Shown here piece by piece: positions 13,001 to 25,017 of a DNA stretch of 64,000 nucleotides; positions within the stretch are counted from its first letter, which is position 1; every line of letters starts with the position of its first letter. The notes beneath the pieces were generated by a model. It worked only from the letters and a program-made list of their open reading frames with translations, had not been told where the DNA came from and ran no database searches. Made by a program: the position numbers and the translations under genes. This DNA comes from Cephalotus follicularis (lineage: Eukaryota > Streptophyta > Magnoliopsida > Oxalidales > Cephalotaceae), in assembly GCA_001972305.1 (NCBI GenBank), contig BDDD01001502.1:62001-126000 (forward strand), in the 5' to 3' direction.

Positions 13001-13709
13001 TCAACACTCAAAAACGCCATAAACAACCCTAAAATCCTTCAATCAGTCCATTGGCGATCGAGACTCGCCGCGACTCAGCGTCAAACACCGGGTCTCAGGC
13101 GACAGCGAGTCGAGGCGACTCAACTGACTCAGCCGACACAAAAGGAAGATTTACGCAAGAAAAATGCTTAAACCGTCATCACCGTGGGTAGAGCTAGTCT
13201 CCTGGACAAGGACCAGCTCTAACCACGGCGATAGCAGCGGCGAAAACGGGGTCGACAGCGACCCTCGTGCGACATAAAAAAAAAAGAAGAAAAGAGGGTG
13301 AAGGAGGAGGAGGAAAATAGGTTACCGTTGGCAATGTCGACTCCGTCAGACGAGCTCTCCTTTCCCAGTGTCGCGCCACGCCGGCGTCTCTTCTTTCTCC
13401 TCTTGCCCGCCCACGCTCTGCCTTCTCTCCCTTTCTCAATTCTCACGAGCCTAGCGGGTTTTAAGAGTAATGAGTTGCCTTTGTCTTTTGGTAGCTAATT
13501 ATTGGTGTTTGGGTCCCATATGCCACAATGTGTCTTTGCTCCCTCACTTATTCAATGATGCTTGGTCGCGATAATTCATAAAAGAATTATACCATACATT
13601 CCAATGCAACTCAATAATATAACATGTGTAAAACACCACTTCACAATATCATTTATCGTAAACAATTACAAATTATTATTATTATCATTTTTTTTAGGGG
13701 GGGCATACA
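10047..13709 (-). repeat. D 3' LTR (3663 bp)
   Basis: It reads TGTCACG to CATACA on the plus strand. It is rich in CAGTAACAGTAA microsatellite-like sequence (10950-11480), has a repeated TAGACCCGAAGG unit (11349-11400), a weak cluster of CGTCGACT motifs (12060-12240), and a block of ACTCGCCGAGACTCGG and GAGTCGACTCG motifs (12770-13130). The GC-rich end (13190-13460) gives short ORFs on both strands, which I do not accept as genes. Confidence 0.88.
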
Positions 13710-13724
13710 TCCTCCCCTCCTTAA
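13710..13724 (-). other. Polypurine tract of D
   Basis: The minus strand reads TTAAGGAGGGGAGGA directly before the TGTATGCCCC start of the 3' LTR. Confidence 0.85.
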
Positions 13725-13849
13725 AGAAATCTCGTCCCGAGATTCTCTAAGTATCAAAACAAGGGTACAACACCCTCATATCACTCTCACTCTTTTGCCA
13801 CTCCTTAAGCCCATGGTGCTGACACAAGATTTTAATCCGAGTGGTGTTC

Positions 13850-15385
13850 CTATTCCGCATCCCCAGCAGCTGAGGCGGGTCCAGCGACATACCACTGGCC
13901 CATAGCATAGGCTCTACCCTGCACGGTGGGTGTCGATCCCATAGGCTGTTTCCCCCGATCTCCCCCTACCACTGAAGGCGAACTGGCACTAGGACGGCCC
14001 TGATACTGTTGTCTGGAACCACGGCCTTGCTGGAAACTAGCACTTTGGTTCTACTGCGAACCTCCCTAGAATCGATCCATACTCTGCTTTGGCTGGCTCC
14101 CTGATCTGTATCTGTCATAAAGGCAATCTCTCACCACATGATCGGTTGCTCCACATCTCAGACAGTTACCATCTCTCCACCAACAATTATCAGATGTGTG
14201 GTTAGTGCGCCCATAGTGCACGCACGGCTCAATGGAAGCCTGATCACTACCACTGGAAAATCTAGAGCGACCTCTTTGAGACACAGACTTGCTAAGCTCT
14301 CTCTGGCTAAGAACACGACTACTGCCCATTTGCTGTGAACCTCTGGACTGGTCTCCTTGGTTAGGAAAAGTAGGTGGACTACCAGTATACTGAGGCGAAT
14401 CACCCTGACTTGGGCTGTTGTTCCCTGACCTCGGGGACTTGTTGCTACACCCAGAACTCTTCCCTAATTGCCTACCGGAAGAAGATGGTCTTTTAGTACC
14501 AGTCTGGATCCTCAAATTCCGCAACTGATCAATTAGTAACTCAATTTCCCTGGCTCTACTAGCTATCTCTGGAAAAGATCTCAACCGTTGCGGTACCAAC
14601 TTCAGCCTGATATCTGGCCTCAATCCATTTAGGAACTTCTTAGCCCTTCGAGTCTCTGAGTTAACCATGTGAGGAGCAACTCTTGCCAGCTCGATAAACT
14701 TGGCTTCATACTAGAGTACTGTCATATTTCCTTCCGTCAAACCAAGGAATTCTGCTTCCATCCTGTCAGTCTCTGTTTCGGGAAAGTATTTCTCATTAAA
14801 TTCCTTTACAAATAAGTACCAAGATCTCTGCACCCCTGATTCTTCCCATGAGGATTTAACCATTTTCCACCAGTGTTCTGCCTCGCCTTGTAGCATATAA
14901 GAGGCAAAGGCAATTTTGTCTAAATCCAAACATCCCATTACATCAAAGATCTTCTCAATCTGCATCATCCATCTGTCAGAAGACATAGCATCTGGATCTC
15001 CCGTAAAGACTGGAGGTTTCAACTTCAAAAACCTGAGTAATGGATCCTCCCTCCGTGAAGTCATATCAACAGATCTACTTGCTCTGTCTACAAGCCCAGA
15101 TGGTCTTCCTGTTGGGATTTGCTCCTGTGCTTCAGCTGCACGCCTTACCGGTTCTTCGGATGGGGTATGCTCTGATGCAGTCCTAGGACGTTGCATGAAT
15201 TCATTCATTTTGGGCATCATAGCACGCACCTCTCTTAGAAAACCCCTAGGCCTTTCTTGGGCAGGGGCAACATTCTGGGCTTCACGGGCTGCACTTTCTT
15301 CTTCTGCAGCTCTGTTAGCTCAGGTACGTCTAGTCGTCGGCCCAACTCTATCTCCTCTAGCAACTCCCTTTCTTCGGCCTTCCAT
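13850..15385 (-). pseudogene. gag: D: gag polyprotein, nearly intact frame with two stops
   Basis: One minus-strand frame runs from ATG at 15385 (MEGRRKGVARG) to about 13850. It carries the capsid-type block FLKLKPPVFTGDPDA, SYMLQGEAEHWWKMV and FVKEFNEKYFPETE, then KKFLNGLRPDIRLKLVPQ, a Ser/Gln/Gly-rich stretch and two zinc knuckles. The second knuckle, CLRCGATDHVVRDC, is complete (C-X2-C-X4-H-X4-C). The first, CVHYGRTNHTSDNC, has Tyr for its second Cys. Stops are a TGA near 15320 and a TAG near 14708 (MTVL*YEAKF). Gag would form the particle that packages element RNA. The frame ends close to where protease would begin. Confidence 0.88.
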
Positions 15386-15644
15386 ACCTACCTCGTATAA
15401 GAGAAAAAAGTCAGCTATCGACTTCCACAATCATAATCCAAGACAATTACGAAACCACAATTCATCAATATGACTAAATTCCATTAGGGGCAAACTTGTC
15501 CATATCACTTAATCCCTAAGAATTCAACATAACACTCATTATTATTCCGCAACTCCAATTAACTCCAAATAGCACTTTATTCTATTAATCACTTTTAATT
15601 CCCAACAGCTGACGATCCTATCCTGATGTATCTAGGATAGACCG

Positions 15645-15656
15645 TCTCTGATGCCA
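15645..15656 (-). other. Primer-binding site of D
   Basis: The minus strand reads TGGCATCAGAGA three bases after the end of the 5' LTR. It matches the initiator tRNA-Met type site (TGGTATCAGAGC) apart from two changes. Confidence 0.85.
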
Positions 15657-16341
15657 AGATGTCACGCCCCAAATCGCGAGAGTAAACCCCCACGATCCGA
15701 TGCGTGAAATACCAATTCGTTCAGTCATTCATCATTATATTCGTCATACTCCATAAGTGCTATATATAAAAGCCTTTAAACAATCAAACAACATCAACGG
15801 AATACTCAATTCAGATAAAAACTAACTCTTAAAATCTCCCGAAAATCGAGAATGATGTATTCGTTTATAGGACTTAACCCCCTGTAAAGAAAAACACATT
15901 TTTATATATTCACACTCCCGAAGGAGGAATCAACCGTTTATATACATATGGGGCTCAGCCCTCAGTAATCACAACCTAACACATTATTACATCATTCTAA
16001 TGCATCAAATGATGGGCCTGTCCCTGTTTAATACATCAACACATATATCATAAGCACTGCCACATGTCGGCAAGTCGATAGCTGAAATAAAACATATGTC
16101 TTATATATCTTTAGCTCTGTCTCTTTACATAACAAGTCTTATATGTCGGTACAGTTCAACTAAAAACATAAGGCCCCTTTTCATACAACTCTTTATAAGC
16201 AAACTCATATCCAATACCATAAGTAAGATCATATACAATATGGCAAACCAAAATATATGCTATAGAGAATCCGTCATCCCAGCCTGTCTCATTTAATACA
16301 ATTCATATAAGTAAATCCATAATATGATCATAACGAAGCCA

Positions 16342-18309
16342 TATACATTAACAATACAATCCCAACACCACTACTATTCAAGATCCAGCTTAGGCATCCA
16401 TCCATCTCAATCCATTTTACTGTGATCCATCACCTGTGTTTAAGCCTGACCCATTCCGCACACAGGGGAAATGGATCAGCGACATAATGTCGTGTAGGAT
16501 ATACTATGTGCCATGTATGCAACAGTTATAACAATATGCAATGTATGCATCAATACAGTAGTGTGACAGTACAATACATTGACAGTAACAATACAGTAAC
16601 AGTACCGTACAGTGCTCAGTGCACAGTAACGGTGTACAATAACAGTGGTAGTAACAGTGCAATGCAGTATATCAGTGTACAGTTGTGGACAGCTTAGATA
16701 TACCAACCGTCCCTAAGCGAGGTATATCTAGCTAGTCCTAATCACATCCAAGGCCATAGGCCTGCAGACACTCTGTAAACAGTCAGTAACAGTACATGGG
16801 AACAAACACTTGTAGGGTCAAGTACTTCTCTGCCACTCCAGCCCGAGATAGTACCCCCATCGACTAAACACAACCCTCCAGTGTTATAGTCGTATGGAGC
16901 ATAGGATAACACTGGCCAAGAAAATAGTACAGTAGCGCTAGACCCGAAGGTACCAGCCAATAACAGTAACAGTAATGCTAGACCCGAAGGGTGCTAGCCA
17001 GTAACAGTAATGCTAGACCCGAAGGGTACTAGCCAGTAACAGTAACAGAAGAGCTCTCAGTAACAGTAACAATATCAGTGACAGTAACTGTATCCAACCC
17101 TCAGGCGGTGACTCCCGTAGGTCACAAAAAAAGGAGGATTGACAGTGATGTGTGGCCAAACACCCATAATACTTCATGACAGAAATGAAGATTTTGAATG
17201 GGTTATCCCGTACAGTCTCAACAATAACAGTAAACAGTAATCATACTGTAGTCGCACCCAGTAACGGTAACAGTAACAGTAAACAGTAGAAATGATAGGG
17301 ACCTAAAGGACCGATGTGATCCACATATACATTAACAATACAATCCCAACACCACTACTATTCAAGATCCAGCTTAGGCATCCATCCATCTCAATCCATT
17401 TTACTGTGATCCATCACCTGTGTTTAAGCCTGACCCATTCCGCACACAGGGGAAATGGATCAGCGACATAATGTCGTGTAGGATATACTATGTGCCATGT
17501 ATGCAACAGTTATAACAATATGCAATGTATGCATCAATACAGTAGTGTGACAGTACAATACATTGACAGTAACAATACAGTAACAGTACCGTACAGTGCT
17601 CAGTGCACAGTAACGGTGTACAATAACAGTGGTAGTAACAGTGCAATGCAGTATATCAGTGTACAGTTGTGGACAGCTTAGATATACCAACCGTCCCTAA
17701 GCGAGGTATATCTAGCTAGTCCTAATCACATCCAAGGCCATAGGCCTGCAGACACTCTGTAAACAGTCAGTAACAGTACATGGGAACAAACACTTGTAGG
17801 GTCAAGTACTTCTCTGCCACTCCAGCCCGAGATAGTACCCCCATCGACTAAACACAACCCTCCAGTGTTATAGTCGTATGGAGCATAGGATAACACTGGC
17901 CAAGAAAATAGTACAGTAGCGCTAGACCCGAAGGTACCAGCCAATAACAGTAACAGTAATGCTAGACCCGAAGGGTGCTAGCCAGTAACAGTAATGCTAG
18001 ACCCGAAGGGTACTAGCCAGTAACAGTAACAGAAGAGCTCTCAGTAACAGTAACAATATCAGTGACAGTAACTGTATCCAACCCTCAGGCGGTGACTCCC
18101 GTAGGTCACAAAAAAAGGAGGATTGACAGTGATGTGTGGCCAAACACCCATAATACTTCATGACAGAAATGAAGATTTTGAATGGGTTATCCCGTACAGT
18201 CTCAACAATAACAGTAAACAGTAATCATACTGTAGTCGCACCCAGTAACGGTAACAGTAACAGTAAACAGTAGAAATGATAGGGACCTAAAGGACCGATG
18301 TGATCCAAA
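16342..18309 (-). repeat. 984-bp tandem duplication in the D 5' LTR
   Basis: Unit one is about 16342-17325 and unit two about 17326-18309. They look identical by eye, including identical ORFs at an offset of 984. The join reads GTGATCCACATATACATTAAC, with a short CCA overlap between the two ends. The 3' LTR has one unit only, with several differences. Confidence 0.9.
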
Positions 18310-19350
18310 TCCGTCAATACAGTTGTAAAACAGTTTTCAGTACAGTTTCAATACAGTATCAGTAACAGTTCAGTAACAGTTGGTTGGCCCCTATCGAGTT
18401 TGTAAAACAATGGAGAGGAAGTCCAATGAGATCATCTGCGTCCAAATGTCCCAAAGGAGCTATCCTAACCATTCTGGAAAATCGTTTGTTTAAAAAGTCT
18501 TTTGTTGCACTTTCTTCAAGAATCACTTTCAAAACTTGATTCAAAGCTCTAACAGTGTTAGAAGATGATTCACATAGGATACAAGGCCTTAGGGAGGCTT
18601 CCTATGGAATCAATTTAAAAGAGAAACAGTTTGAATTTGAAAACAGTGAGAAACAGTGTCATTTCGCAAAACAGGGCACTATGCGTCGACTAGTTTAGTT
18701 TAAAAGAGTAAAGTGTTGACTATTCAGTTTAACACACAAAAGAGTCGACAGTTTAAGAAAGCATAAGTATGAAACATCGACTACTCAGTTTAAAAGCATG
18801 AAAACATCGACGGGTCAGTTTTGAAAGCAGTAAGGTGTCAACGGTTTTATCAGAAACAAAGGTTCACAAGTAGTTCGTAAATCAATGGAACTAAGTCCAA
18901 AATCTATGAAATCGGTTTCAATCTCAGTGAAAACAGTTTATAGATCCACACCAAGTTCCCAGTCGTTGTGATAACCAGTAAAAAGTAGCAGTTTCAATAA
19001 TAGTATAACAATTAATCAATCAACATGCAGTAACAGTATCACAGTAACAATTCACACAATTCATTGAAATGCATGAATGCAGTGCAAATAGTATAACCTA
19101 CCAGTTAAAGCAGTAACAACAGTTGCACTTGCTATTTAAGGGATTCTGTAGCAGAACCAACGAACCGTCAGCTCCTCCAATCTTGAACCGGCTATCGAAT
19201 CACCATCACTTGGAAACCTCCTATCCTTGATCACTTCATTCACCCTGCATATACAACACGTTTCCTATATATACACATATATGCAAGAACCTCAATTCCT
19301 CATCCTCCTCCTCCATAAAATCTTATGAAACTTTGAAAACACACAAGATC

Positions 19351-19540
19351 GGTCTTTTTATTCATTTAACATTTTAATTTTCGCACAAAATTCCTACCTC
19401 GAGATGCATTCCTTTTCTTTTCCTTGAAAACAAAATTTTTATTATGGTCTTTTTATTCATTTAACATTTTAATTTTCGCACAAAATTCCTACCTCGAGAT
19501 GCATTCCTTTTCTTTTCCTTGAAAACAAAATTTTTTATTA
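19351..19540 (-). repeat. 95-bp direct repeat
   Basis: Two neighbouring copies (19351-19445 and 19446-19540) start GGTCTTTTTATTC and hold CTACCTCGAGATGCATTCC. They lie next to the G-run that looks like a polypurine tract. Confidence 0.85.
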
Positions 19541-19763
19541 TCTCCCATGGGGTTTTTCTATTATTTCTAAGCATATCAACACTTATTCCTACTTTCAAAA
19601 TTAAAATGAACTTTGGTCTAAAGCCCCCCCCCCATACTTAAATCTTGCATTGTCCTCAATGCACTAGAAACACACTAAATAAAAGAAAAGATGCATGATC
19701 ACATAAAGATAAGGAACAATGCAATAAAATAAAGAACAAAGGGGTAGGTTTTACCGGATATGA

Positions 19764-20336
19764 TCATGGAGGTTTGAAATAACGAGGCTCACGAAAGTCC
19801 ATGGCCTCTTCAATCAATGCAGCTTTAAATTTGAAAAATGTTAGTGCTCGCTTCCTTAGTGCTTGCTTCCTTTTCACTTTGAACGTGTCTCCAATACCTG
19901 TCTTAACAAACTCAAACACACCACGTGAAGGCATAGGTTTAATAATATAAGCATCATCCCAAAAAGATTGCCACCAATAAAATTCACCATCAAGAGAACC
20001 ATAAAAGTTAGAAACATTTTCAACAGTAAAATAATCGTCCCAATATGATTTCCACCAGTAAAAATCATGAAGAGAACACGAATAATCACAGCATACCAAC
20101 CAATTACACACATGGTCCATATGAATGCACACCCTCCATCCTAATAAATCTTTAATAAAGAAAAAATTATTTTCGAGGATGGTATGAGGGTGGGATGGCG
20201 TGCTAAGTTTGTAAGTGAAACGGGAAAGATCGTCCCATTGAACTTCAAAAATCGAATCAACGTCCCCATCGTCCAACCAACTCAATATCTCCTTTTGTGT
20301 GGCCTCCAATTCCTCGAACTCCCTCAAGCATTCCAT
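19764..20336 (-). CDS. Unrecognised 190-aa tryptophan- and aspartate-rich ORF
   Basis: I do not recognise this protein. It starts MECLREFEELEATQKE and opens with an acidic stretch (SWLDDGDVDSIFEVQWDD). In the middle it has an internal repeat, DFYWWKSYWDDYF then EFYWWQSFWDDAYI, about 39 residues apart. It ends basic and then FREPRYFKPP. There is no signal peptide or clear membrane segment. The frame is probably longer upstream: minus-strand codons before the Met (20440-20337) read on without an obvious break. It sits directly before a polypurine-like stretch, where Athila/Tat elements carry extra ORFs. It could be the tail of such a protein or chance reading of old DNA. Confidence 0.35.
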   Translation of the reverse strand: MECLREFEELEATQKEILSWLDDGDVDSIFEVQWDDLSRFTYKLSTPSHPHTILENNFFFIKDLLGWRVCIHMDHVCNWLVCCDYSCSLHDFYWWKSYWDDYFTVENVSNFYGSLDGEFYWWQSFWDDAYIIKPMPSRGVFEFVKTGIGDTFKVKRKQALRKRALTFFKFKAALIEEAMDFREPRYFKPP

Positions 20337-22815
20337 GAAGTTGTTATCAAAATCTTCGTCAAAGTACGTTTGGTCAGGCGTGGCCAGTTTGTGTGTGTAA
20401 TGGGATAGATGATCCCATTCACTATCCGATGTTGGCTGTAAAAGTCGCGATTTGCTGAGATGCGAGTGAAAGACGTCGACTCCTATGGCTTAAGACGTCG
20501 ATGCTTTTGCTTCAAAAGTTACAGGTCAATTTTACACAAAGACGTCGATGTGAATGTTGAAAGACGTCGATCCCTTGTTCATAGCTCTTTGAAGATTGTT
20601 GCATTTTCCAGATAAGACGTCGACTTATAACCAAAGACGTCGACGCGTTTGATGAAACCCAGAAAAGACATCGATGTGAATGAAAGGCGTCGACGCTTTT
20701 GGTCTGTTTTCTGCAGATTTTGGCAATTCTTCAATCTTTATACTTTCAAACTCCAATTTGCACAACTTTGGGTAGTATTCTTGCACTTTGGTCATTTAGC
20801 ACTTGTACCTGAAAATCAATATAACACAACAAAAGTAGTCTATTCCAAGCATAAAAATATCACAAATAATACATTAAAAACAACACATTTTTATGCTAAA
20901 CAGTCACAGTCAGAGACTCGCCGAGACTCGCCAAGGAATCGACAGTCACGGCCAGCATTGAGTTTGACTCACTGAGTCGACTCGCCGGACTTCAACATTT
21001 ACGATCAACACAAAAACGCCATAAATGACCTTAAAATCCTTCAATCAGTCCATTGGTGACCAAGACTCACCGCGACTTGGCGTCAAACACCGGGTCTCAG
21101 ACGACAGCGAGTCAAAGGGTCTCAGCTGACTCAGCCGGCACAAAAGGACGATTTTTGCCAGAAAAATGCTTAAACCGTCATCACCGTGGGTAGAGCTAGT
21201 CTCCTGGACAAGGACCGGCTCTAACCACGGCAATAGCAGCGGAAAAAACGGGGTCCCCAGCAACCCTCCAGCGACAGAAAAAAAAAAAGAAGAAAAGAGG
21301 GTGAAGGAGGAGGAGGAAAATAGGTTACCATTGGCAATGTCGACTCCGTCCAACGAGCTCTCCTTTCCAGGTGTCGCGCCACGCCGGCGTCTCCTCTTTC
21401 TCCTCTTGCCCGCGCACGCTCTGCCTTCTCTCCCTTTCTCAATTCTCACGAGCCTAGCGGGTTTTAAGAGTAATGAGCCGCCTTTGTCTTTTGCTAGCTA
21501 ATTATTGGTGTTTGGGTCCCATATGTCACAATGTGTCTTTGCTCCCTCACTTATTCAATGATGCTTGGTCGCGATAATTCATAAAAGAATTATACCATAC
21601 ATTCCAATGCAACTCAATAATATAACATGTGTAAAACACCAATTCACAATATCATTTATCGTAAACAATTACAAATTCTTATTATTATCATTTTTTTTCG
21701 GGGGGGCTTACACTTTAACCAAAGCATCGACAGCTTGCTCATTTCCTTAAGAGTTAATAGGCTTTATGATTCATTTTAACACATTGCATCAACTAGTGCA
21801 AAAATGGAAAGGTATCACATAACGCGTTGACAGGTCATCCTCAAGGCATCAACTGGGTGCCTTGGATGTCGACAGCCAGTCTTAGGCGTCGATTGGTTTC
21901 CTTGGGCATCAACAGCTAGTCTTAGGCGTAGACTAGTTACATTAAGCATCGACAGAGCACTCTTAATGTGTCGACTGATTGCTACAAGCATCGACTCTCT
22001 TTGCCGAGGCGCGCCTAAGCATTGCCGGTTAGAAGGAGAGCGTCGACTGTTAAGGCGTGTTTCTTCAGGAAGTGTCGACAGTCCACATTAGGTCCCGACA
22101 GAGCACTATCTAAGTGTTTACTGCACTCTCAAGGCGTCGCCGGTTTGACCATGGCAGAGGGTTCGTCGAACAACATCAAAAACCATATTAAGTCCATCAA
22201 AGCATATGTAAATCATACATGTTAACAATTCAGCTTGCGAATTGGGAGGACTTGCAGTGTAATTGACGAACTACCACCTCCTCCAAGCTTCACTCACTAT
22301 CATGAGCACAACTCCTTCTTGTGCCAATAGAGTTCTCTTTCTCTGCTTCAACCGCTCTCTTGTTCTCTTCCTCCCTTCCTTTCTTTTTTCTTTCTTTCTT
22401 TCTTCTTCTCTTTCTATATTCTCCCATTCTTTTCTCTTCTCAATTGCAGGTGGCGAGGAAATAAAACAAGTGAGCCGAACTCTCTAGAAAAGAAAAGACG
22501 AGAGGCGTTCTCTGTCTCATTTCTCTTTAATTATGTGCCTTTTCCTCACAAAACTATGAGACATGGGTCCCATCTACTCCACATAGTGATATCAATTATT
22601 CTAACCGCCCACTAAATAAACATGATGGTAATGCAAATATTGGCCCCTACGGATGCGCATTAAAAATTGGCTTTATTAGCCATTTGGGACTTATAACTGT
22701 GAGCTTCAACACACAATATCTTTTATTGCTTCAGCTTCTATTAGGATTTATTAAAAAAATACACTATTCCATATATTACAACAATTATTTATACATTTTC
22801 GGGCATTACAACACA

Positions 22816-25012
22816 TATAAAAAAAACACATTTATCCTCACAATCTAAACTTCCTCTCGCAGTCACATCTCTAGATTTACTTGTTTCGAAATGCCTCACC
22901 ACACAAGCACTACTACAATACTTTACTGCCTACTCATATATGTCTCTACGCTAATATACAAGCACATCACTTCTACTGACTTGAAGCCTTACCATACAAA
23001 GAGCACCTCTCTCTCTCATTCTCACAACCGTCGATGCCTCCACTAGCAGCCAAGAGGGGTTTTGAAGTTCCACTTCATTGCTACATCTACACACTAGAAA
23101 CTCCATTGAAGCTTGCTCAAAAAAGGTAATTTTAGACTTGAGTCTAATCTTCAATTTCTGTTATTTCAATAAACCACAAGCTCCAAGAATTTTTGTAGCG
23201 TTTCTCTAGCTAAAATGCTATTGATTATACACAATATACATATATATTTGACTACATGAACTGATTGAATGCTATCATGGTTGATAGTGCTATTGAGGTT
23301 CTTTGTGATATTTGGTGTAGAATTAATTCTAGGGTTTAAATCCTTGAAACAATGAATTGTAAACTATTAAGAGGACCCTAAAACGCCTACATGAACTCTT
23401 ATAAATAGTAGAAAATGACTTAACAAATATTTGGATTGAAAAATGGACTAAAAACTCAAACAAGACTATGCTACTGTCAGCCTAAGAGCTACCCAAAAGT
23501 GTCGCCGCTTAGTGTTGTTTACACTTGAAACCTAACGAAACCCGATCAAAATGCTGACACTTTGATATTAAGCGTCACCGCTTAACCTGGGTTTGTATAA
23601 GTACTAAGCGCTGCTGACACTGCTAAGCGTTATGACCAAAGTGCTGATATACAAAGCGTCGTATCCTAGATCAATTGTTTCCACTTATTACATTTTCCAC
23701 AAAATTGAATTAAGGCCCAAAGCGTTGCCGCTTTCGACAGAAGCGTCGCCTAGGCCTTGTTTAATAGAAATTAAACCATTTTCAATACTTTTCAAAACAA
23801 TTGCTTGGACAAATCAATTCTTGAGATCACTCAATCCTTTTAAATTGTTTTCTCTCTAGTTAGGCAGGTCATGTTCAATCTTTCTGTAGACCAATTGATT
23901 TTCCAGCACTATCAATTGACACGATTGGCTAAGTGATCCATTGACCACTAGATTGCTTAACTAACTTATTTGAGACCATGGTCCACCCTTCAACCGACTC
24001 TTCATATTACACAATTATGCAGTTGCATTGATTAACACTTGATTTGATTTAACTGTGACCATAGGTGCTCGGCGATCTATATTTGGGCCAATCAAAAGAT
24101 GGTTATGTCCATTGTTCCCGTTGTTAGATCTTCTCTACCGATTTGCTTTACTGTTGATTTGGTTTGTCTTTGACTTGATGTGATTGATTGTTCTTATTAG
24201 AGCTACCTCGTGAACCTAGTTAGGCTGTGTGAGGATTGTCTTTACCATCCACTCTCCCTGATTAGATTGTTACAACCCTTCAGGCTATAGTTGAATACTT
24301 GTATCGTCTAAGGGCAAAACTACTACCATCCAGTGGCACTTACCGCTGTGAACACGCTATATGGCACTTACAGTCGTGTACACGATGGTACATACTATTG
24401 AGCATGCACTTTGGTGGCCCTTACCACCAACTTTGCGCACTAGTGGCATTTACCACTGTTCATGTGCTCAGCCAGAACTTACCACTGGGTAGACACTTAG
24501 TCGGCACTTACCATTGTGTAGTTGTAGTAGGTTTAATCTATTGATCTAAGTCTACTAGGCCGATATAGTCATCCTTTTTATAGGACTACCCTCCATGGGT
24601 TAGATTGCCACTTGATATTGACTTGACATGATTTGACTTGCACATAGATGAGGTCACACAATCTATAGGATTTACTTGATTTGATTGGATCTAATGTGAG
24701 TCTACTCGCACTCTACCATTGATTTTCTGTTAGATGATTGATAGGATGATAGTGTATCCCACTCTTATGCACCGGTATGGGACGATTGTATACAACTGGT
24801 AGATAGCAATTGGCATTCAAGAATTTTACATGCCATACACAATTACTGTGTAGTGATGTCTGACAATGTGCTCCTACACACATATAATAATGCATACATG
24901 TATATGGAATAATTTGTGCATGGGGATGTACCTGCGTGGTCCTATGGCTAACCCATCATTCGGGATGGGAACTCTATTGTGTTACAGGTGGTGCAGCTGG
25001 GACCAGTTCTCG
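22816..25012 (+). repeat. A 3' LTR, second segment
   Basis: This LTR A sequence lies between insertions B and E. It holds a TATA-like stretch near 22815 (CATATAAAAAA), a loose cluster of GCGTCGCCGCTT-type motifs (23495-23750), and diverged repeats containing GGCACTTACCACTGTG (24310-24520). No gene or RNA is supported in these 2.2 kb. Confidence 0.65.
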
Positions 25013-25017
25013 AGGAT

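Larger units (their letters stand above)
19265..20902 (-). mobile_element. Foreign retroelement patch in the D 5' LTR
   Basis: This patch replaces normal LTR sequence, and no target duplication is seen. On the minus strand it begins with about 450 bp similar to the U3 of LTR M2 (20902 to 20440, starting TTTAGCATAAAAATG and with the same GACGTCGAC motif cluster). It then runs into a 190-codon ORF (20336-19764). Next comes GCATTGAGGACAATGCAAG and a G-run near 19625-19660, which looks like the sequence before the 3' LTR of Athila/Tat-type gypsy elements. A 95-bp direct repeat lies beyond. I read it as a rearranged fragment of another retroelement. Confidence 0.55.
10047..21712 (-). mobile_element. 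Gag-only LTR retrotransposon D with very long LTRs
   Basis: Two copies of one long repeat start TGTCACGCCCC (10047 and 15660) and end GGGGGGCATACA (13709) or GGGGGGCTTACA (21712). The whole is flanked by CTTTA (10042-10046 and 21713-21717). Transcription is on the minus strand: 5' LTR on the right, a primer-binding site at 15645-15656, a gag frame, a polypurine tract at 13710-13724 and the 3' LTR on the left. The internal region is only 1950 bp and has gag but no protease, RT or integrase. This fits plant gag-carrying non-autonomous elements (TR-GAG type), which would need a partner element for pol. Confidence 0.9.
15660..21712 (-). repeat. D 5' LTR, enlarged to 6053 bp
   Basis: It is homologous along its length to the LTR at 10047-13709 but longer for two main reasons. 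There is a 984-bp tandem duplication (16342-18309), and a 1.6-kb foreign patch (19265-20902) replaces about 250 bp of normal LTR (12649-12895 in the other copy). Extra copies of a TAGACCCGAAGGG unit account for the rest. The two LTRs also differ by scattered substitutions, so insertion is not recent. Confidence 0.88.
5433..22810 (-). mobile_element. Solo LTR B, split by C and D
   Basis: The left end reads TGTTGCGCCTCGAACC and the right end reads GGGCATTACA, so the LTR begins on the minus strand at 22810. Both sides are flanked by ACACA (5428-5432 and 22811-22815). Removing C with one GTGCC copy and D with one CTTTA copy leaves about 2.9 kb, close to C (2789 bp), whose ends are related. No internal region is present, so B is a solo LTR left by LTR-LTR recombination. 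B holds a 28-bp minisatellite (6838-6981, continuing at 9771) and GTCGAC-type motifs at 9985-10045 and 21725-22140. No gene is supported. Confidence 0.85.

Noticed and set aside
13194-13498. Overlapping ORFs on both strands at the end of LTR D
   Set aside because: A GC-rich segment with low-complexity translations, repeated at 21045-21501 with changed frames.
15645-15656. tRNA-like sequence
   Set aside because: Only the short primer-binding match to the 3' end of tRNA-Met is present here and at 32144, 42010 and 59774; no cloverleaf is seen around them.
22022-22225. 67-codon ORF in LTR B
   Set aside because: It overlaps the GTCGAC motif cluster and has no recognisable feature.
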